The notes beneath the pieces were generated by a model. It was not told the origin of the DNA. It worked only from the letters and a program-made list of their open reading frames with translations, and made no database searches. Positions 63,205 to 64,000 of a stretch of DNA of 64,000 nucleotides are shown one piece after another; within the stretch, counting starts at the first letter, position 1, and every line of letters begins with the position of its first letter. Source of the DNA: Temperatibacter sp965603205 (GTDB lineage: Bacteria; Pseudomonadota; Alphaproteobacteria; Sphingomonadales; Kordiimonadaceae); the NCBI GenBank assembly GCA_965603205.1, contig CBFDCC010000001.1:296481-360480 (forward strand), given 5' to 3'. Both the position numbers and the translations under genes were made by a program.

Positions 63205-64000
63205 TGAGATGACCCTAGTTTGTTAGACACCTTGCGACTTCAGTATTGTTTGTTGTTCAAAATCTATTGGTGACAACAATCCGTTGTTACCATGCTTTCT
63301 CTTTGGGTTGTCGAAAAACTCGATATAATCAAATATGTCATCCCGAGCATCCTTGCGGGTTGCGTAGGTTCTGCGTCTGATACGCTCTCGCTTTAACAGA
63401 TGGAAAAAGCTCTCAGCAACCGCATTGTCATGGCAGTTACCGCGTCTGCTCATGCTGGCTTCCAAATTATGCGCCTTGAGGGACTTACGCCACTCATGGC
63501 TAGTAAACTGACTACCTTGGTCAGAATGAATGATAACCTTCTGCTTTGGCTTGCGTCGCCAGACAGCCATAAGTAAAGCGCTGAGCACCAAGTCCATCTG
63601 CATGCGTGATTGCATTGACCAGCCCACCACACGACGAGAATAAAGGTCAATCACCACCGCCAGATACAGCCAGCCTTGATGCGTGCGAATATACGTTATA
63701 TCTGTCACCCAGGCATGATCTGGCAGTGCCACCTTAAAGTCTTGTTGTAATCTATTGACAATTATGATCGAAGGCTTTCCACCATAAAAGCCTGCTTTGC
63801 GTTTGTAGCCAATCTGCGCCTTTACCCCCTCAATCCCCGCTAATCGTGCCACACGGTTCTGGCAGTAGGTCTCACCGCTCGAGCGTAGGTCATCATGAAG
63901 TTTGCGATATCCATAAACACAGCCACTCTCAAGCCAAGCTTGCTTAATCAATGGTTCATTGCAACACTTTCATTTAGCTTTTCAGCTGGCGTAACAAAAT
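63205..64000 (-). mobile_element. IS3-family insertion sequence, cut by window end
   Basis: The transposase gene runs toward the window interior, so its 3' end marks the IS end. TGAGATGACCC at 63205-63215 resembles the terminal repeat of IS3 relatives (reading TGA...GACCC inward). The other end and orfA are outside the window. Confidence 0.75.
63223..63951 (-). CDS. IS3-family transposase, C-terminal part of OrfB (rve domain)
   Basis: 242 residues visible. Integrase catalytic triad D84 (WVTDITYI), D144 (IHSDQGSQF) and E180 (AVAESFF), with the exact D-35-E spacing. Family OrfB proteins are usually longer; upstream, the matching frame (PAEKLNESVAMN) runs in a different phase and stops at 63948, while this frame is open only from 63969. 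A frameshift at about 63948-63970 is therefore likely, and the copy may be inactive. The start shown is a TTG. Confidence 0.85.
   Translation of the reverse strand: MIKQAWLESGCVYGYRKLHDDLRSSGETYCQNRVARLAGIEGVKAQIGYKRKAGFYGGKPSIIIVNRLQQDFKVALPDHAWVTDITYIRTHQGWLYLAVVIDLYSRRVVGWSMQSRMQMDLVLSALLMAVWRRKPKQKVIIHSDQGSQFTSHEWRKSLKAHNLEASMSRRGNCHDNAVAESFFHLLKRERIRRRTYATRKDARDDIFDYIEFFDNPKRKHGNNGLLSPIDFEQQTILKSQGV

Noticed and set aside
1..64000. CRISPR arrays, tRNA or rRNA genes, prophage
   Set aside because: No spaced direct-repeat array, cloverleaf or phage structural gene was seen on either strand.

Overview
The window is a chromosomal segment of an alphaproteobacterium of moderate, slightly AT-leaning base composition. 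The assignment rests on family content and gene order: pckA divergent from chvI-chvG-hprK-rapZ-PTS IIA-HPr, a DivL-type tyrosine pseudokinase beside tsaE, alphaproteobacterial AddB/AddA, trxA, folC, accD and trpA/trpB/trpF. The order or genus cannot be fixed from the sequence alone. No rRNA, tRNA, CRISPR array, prophage or plasmid origin was seen. The only mobile element is an IS3-type copy cut by the right edge.

Layout. 1-1.5 kb: 3' part of pnp. 1.5-10.2 kb: a nitropropane-dioxygenase-like flavoprotein with a C-terminal Cys cluster, two acetyltransferases, an SH3 secreted protein, a 2-hydroxyacid dehydrogenase, lepA with a close-spaced Sel1/2OG-Fe(II) oxygenase gene, a candidate small RNA and two membrane proteins. 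10.3-16.1 kb: S9 peptidase, secreted amidohydrolase, O-antigen-ligase-like protein and a small membrane protein. 16.1-19 kb: phage-shock system (pspF divergent from pspABC) with a clear sigma-54 promoter and a long leader. 19-27.3 kb: MAPEG, MFS and SNF transporters, SufE, a SPOR lipoprotein, alpha carbonic anhydrase, a DUF1272 protein, EamA, Lrp and J-domain genes.

27.4-36.6 kb is the central regulatory and metabolic block: pckA, ChvI/ChvG, a short HPr kinase, RapZ, PTS IIA and HPr (a regulatory PTS without a sugar permease), then ahcY-metK of the S-adenosylmethionine cycle. 36.7-54 kb is a syntenic block: divL, tsaE, a fused AmgK/MurU-like kinase-nucleotidyltransferase, addB, addA and trxA on +, facing folC, accD, trpA, trpB and trpF on -.

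54-54.5 kb is an intergenic island of composite palindromic repeats whose family also occurs near 12.5 and 21.4 kb. 54.5-60.3 kb is a fatty-acid beta-oxidation operon (MerR regulator, acyl-CoA dehydrogenase, thiolase, multifunctional FadJ-like protein) whose promoter has an 18-bp perfect palindrome exactly in the -35/-10 spacer. 60.5-62.5 kb holds a TauE/TSUP permease, a TIGR02186-type protein and TusA. Between TusA and a small unknown gene lie three consecutive hairpins with matching GGGTG/GGGTA loops (62553-62661), the best candidate here for an undescribed structured RNA. The IS3 copy begins near 63205.
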